Of a stretch of 64,000 nt of DNA, positions 62,915 to 64,000 are shown piece by piece (within the stretch, counting starts at the first letter, position 1; each line of letters begins with the position of its first letter). This DNA is from Paenibacillus sp. V4I3. GTDB lineage: Bacteria > Bacillota > Bacilli > Paenibacillales > NBRC-103111. The position numbers and the translations under genes are program-made. A model generated the notes under the pieces. It saw only the letters and a program-made list of their open reading frames with translations, was not told the origin of the DNA and did not search any database. The DNA lies in NCBI RefSeq assembly GCF_030817215.1, contig NZ_JAUSZA010000001.1:6422501-6486500 (forward strand), read 5' to 3'.

Positions 62915-63793
62915 TTAATCCGCGTAGTGGACCCATTTGCGTGAAATATAGGTCTGTGCAATGGTGAAAGTCAAAATGATAACAAAAAGCATAGTAGCCG
63001 CTGCCGCACTGCGTCCGAATTGAAAGTTTTTGAAGGCTAGCTCATACAAATGATACACAATCGTATAACTAGCTTTTGCTGGACCACCACTCGTCATAAC
63101 GAAAGCCGTATCGAAGATTTTAAACGAGTCAATAATGCCAATAATGGTAACAAATAAGGTAGTTGGTGACAAAAGGGGCACAGTAATTTTCCAGAATTGC
63201 TGTGACCTCGATGCACCATCGATCATAGAAGCCTCATAGTAATCTCTGGATATTCCTTGTAAACCAGCCAGAAAAATAATCATGTTAAAACCTAATTTTT
63301 GCCAAATGCTCACAATCGCCAAGGATGGCAGGACGAGGTTCAAGTTGGTCAACCATTGTGGACCCTTAATGCCAAACAAGCTATGCAGCAGAAAATTGAT
63401 GATACCGAAGTCACCATTGAGCAGCCACATCCATACAATCGCGACAGCGACAGAGCTTGTAACTACTGGCATGAAGAAAAACAACCGATACATAACACGA
63501 TATCTCACTTTGTTCAAAGCAACAGCGACCAATATCGCAAGAAAAATACCCATTGGGACCGTTAATAAGGAATAATAAAGGGTATTTACTAGAGCCTTCT
63601 GGAAATCAGGATTATGAAAGGCGTAACTGAAATTATTAAATCCAATAAAAGTCGCAGGCTGAAATCCATCCCAATCTAATGTACTTAAAACAAAGGTTGT
63701 GATCAGAGGGATAAGTGAAAAGGAAAGCAGTCCGATTAATTGTGGGGCAATAAAGAAGTACCCCCAGAATGTATTAGAACGTTTTCGGTTCAT
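62915..63793 (-). CDS. Carbohydrate ABC transporter permease (MalF type)
   Basis: 292 residues, six membrane helices starting FFIAPQLIGLLSFSLIPLITTFVL. EAA-type loop YYEASMIDGASRSQQFWKITVPLLSP. Forms the channel with the MalG-type permease; its binding protein lies just upstream and runs off the window. The 108-nt gap before it holds a weak imperfect hairpin only. Confidence 0.92.
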   Translation of the reverse strand: MNRKRSNTFWGYFFIAPQLIGLLSFSLIPLITTFVLSTLDWDGFQPATFIGFNNFSYAFHNPDFQKALVNTLYYSLLTVPMGIFLAILVAVALNKVRYRVMYRLFFFMPVVTSSVAVAIVWMWLLNGDFGIINFLLHSLFGIKGPQWLTNLNLVLPSLAIVSIWQKLGFNMIIFLAGLQGISRDYYEASMIDGASRSQQFWKITVPLLSPTTLFVTIIGIIDSFKIFDTAFVMTSGGPAKASYTIVYHLYELAFKNFQFGRSAAAATMLFVIILTFTIAQTYISRKWVHYAD

Positions 63794-63901
63794 GCAAATC
63801 CTCCCCTATAAATTGTTTCAAAAAAAATAAAAAAGGAGAGACGGAATACAAACATCCTTCCCTCCTTCATGTCACACATTACCGTACATGCATCCTATTT
63901 T

Positions 63902-64000
63902 TTATTTTTTCGCTTTTACTTCGTCGATCTTCTTATTAACACCTTCGCTTATTTTCTTTAATGTCGTCTGAGCATCCTGTTTGCCTAACAACAAGAGGTC
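63902..64000 (-). CDS. Sugar-binding protein, C-terminal end (partial)
   Basis: The last 32 codons of a frame that continues past the window edge. They read LLLLGKQDAQTTLKKISEGV and a Lys-rich tail ending VKAKK, the usual end of family-1 binding proteins, and precede two sugar permease genes. Only position and this tail support the call. Confidence 0.75.
   Translation of the reverse strand, partial: DLLLLGKQDAQTTLKKISEGVNKKIDEVKAKK

Noticed and set aside
63826..63880. Hairpin terminator between third binding protein and permease
   Set aside because: Only an imperfect stem around ggagagac/ttccctcc is visible, without a clean loop or U tract.

Overview
The window comes from a Gram-positive, spore-forming bacterium of the Paenibacillus type. 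The evidence is the YesM/YesN two-component pairs, LplABC-type transporters, a Spo0E-like phosphatase, a YmaF-like protein, a decayed gerAB spore-germination gene, purine-rich Shine-Dalgarno sites with many TTG and GTG starts, and CcpA-type cre sites. No rRNA, tRNA, CRISPR array or insertion sequence was recognised.

About 50 kb is a plant cell-wall utilisation island, mostly on the minus strand. (1) 2.3-17.1 kb, arabinan: YesM/YesN sensor and regulator, a family-1 binding protein and two permeases, a Spo0E-like protein, a PrsA/SurA-like foldase, a secreted beta-helix protein, a fused GH43-GH43 enzyme and a GH51 arabinofuranosidase. (2) 17.4-26.3 kb, beta-L-arabinooligosaccharides: a second YesN/YesM pair, its transporter and a GH127 beta-L-arabinofuranosidase. 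(3) 26.8-35.1 kb, rhamnogalacturonan/pectin: LplA-like binding protein, LplB-like permease (frameshifted), LplC-like permease, GH43, an unknown alpha/alpha-toroid-like protein, GH105 and a CE8 pectinesterase. (4) 35.3-51.4 kb: GH43, an AraC regulator, GH28, a 1990-residue pectate lyase/pectinesterase fusion, a GH43 xylosidase with a second LplA-like binding protein, and a membrane-anchored AraC regulator.

The genes fit one scheme. Secreted lyase, esterase and helix proteins cut pectin and arabinan outside the cell. ABC importers bring in oligomers. Cytoplasmic GH28, GH43, GH51, GH105, GH127 and CE8 enzymes finish the breakdown. Three transcription units in regions 3 and 4 share an operator/promoter module with fixed geometry, next to the YtdP-like regulator gene. 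The two YesMN systems share a different geometry: 22-bp direct repeats 26 nt from a TATAAT box, plus cre sites.

From 51.6 to 61 kb the content is mixed and partly decayed: YmaF-like, remnants of an oxidoreductase and an ABC ATPase, an alditol oxidase, an acetyltransferase, a truncated hydrolase, a duplicated DUF2975/HTH module with one decayed HTH copy, an ABC exporter, and a two-gene unit pairing a GCS2-like protein with a di-iron ferritin-like protein. The window ends in a third sugar importer (two permeases and the tail of a binding protein) behind an AraC regulator.
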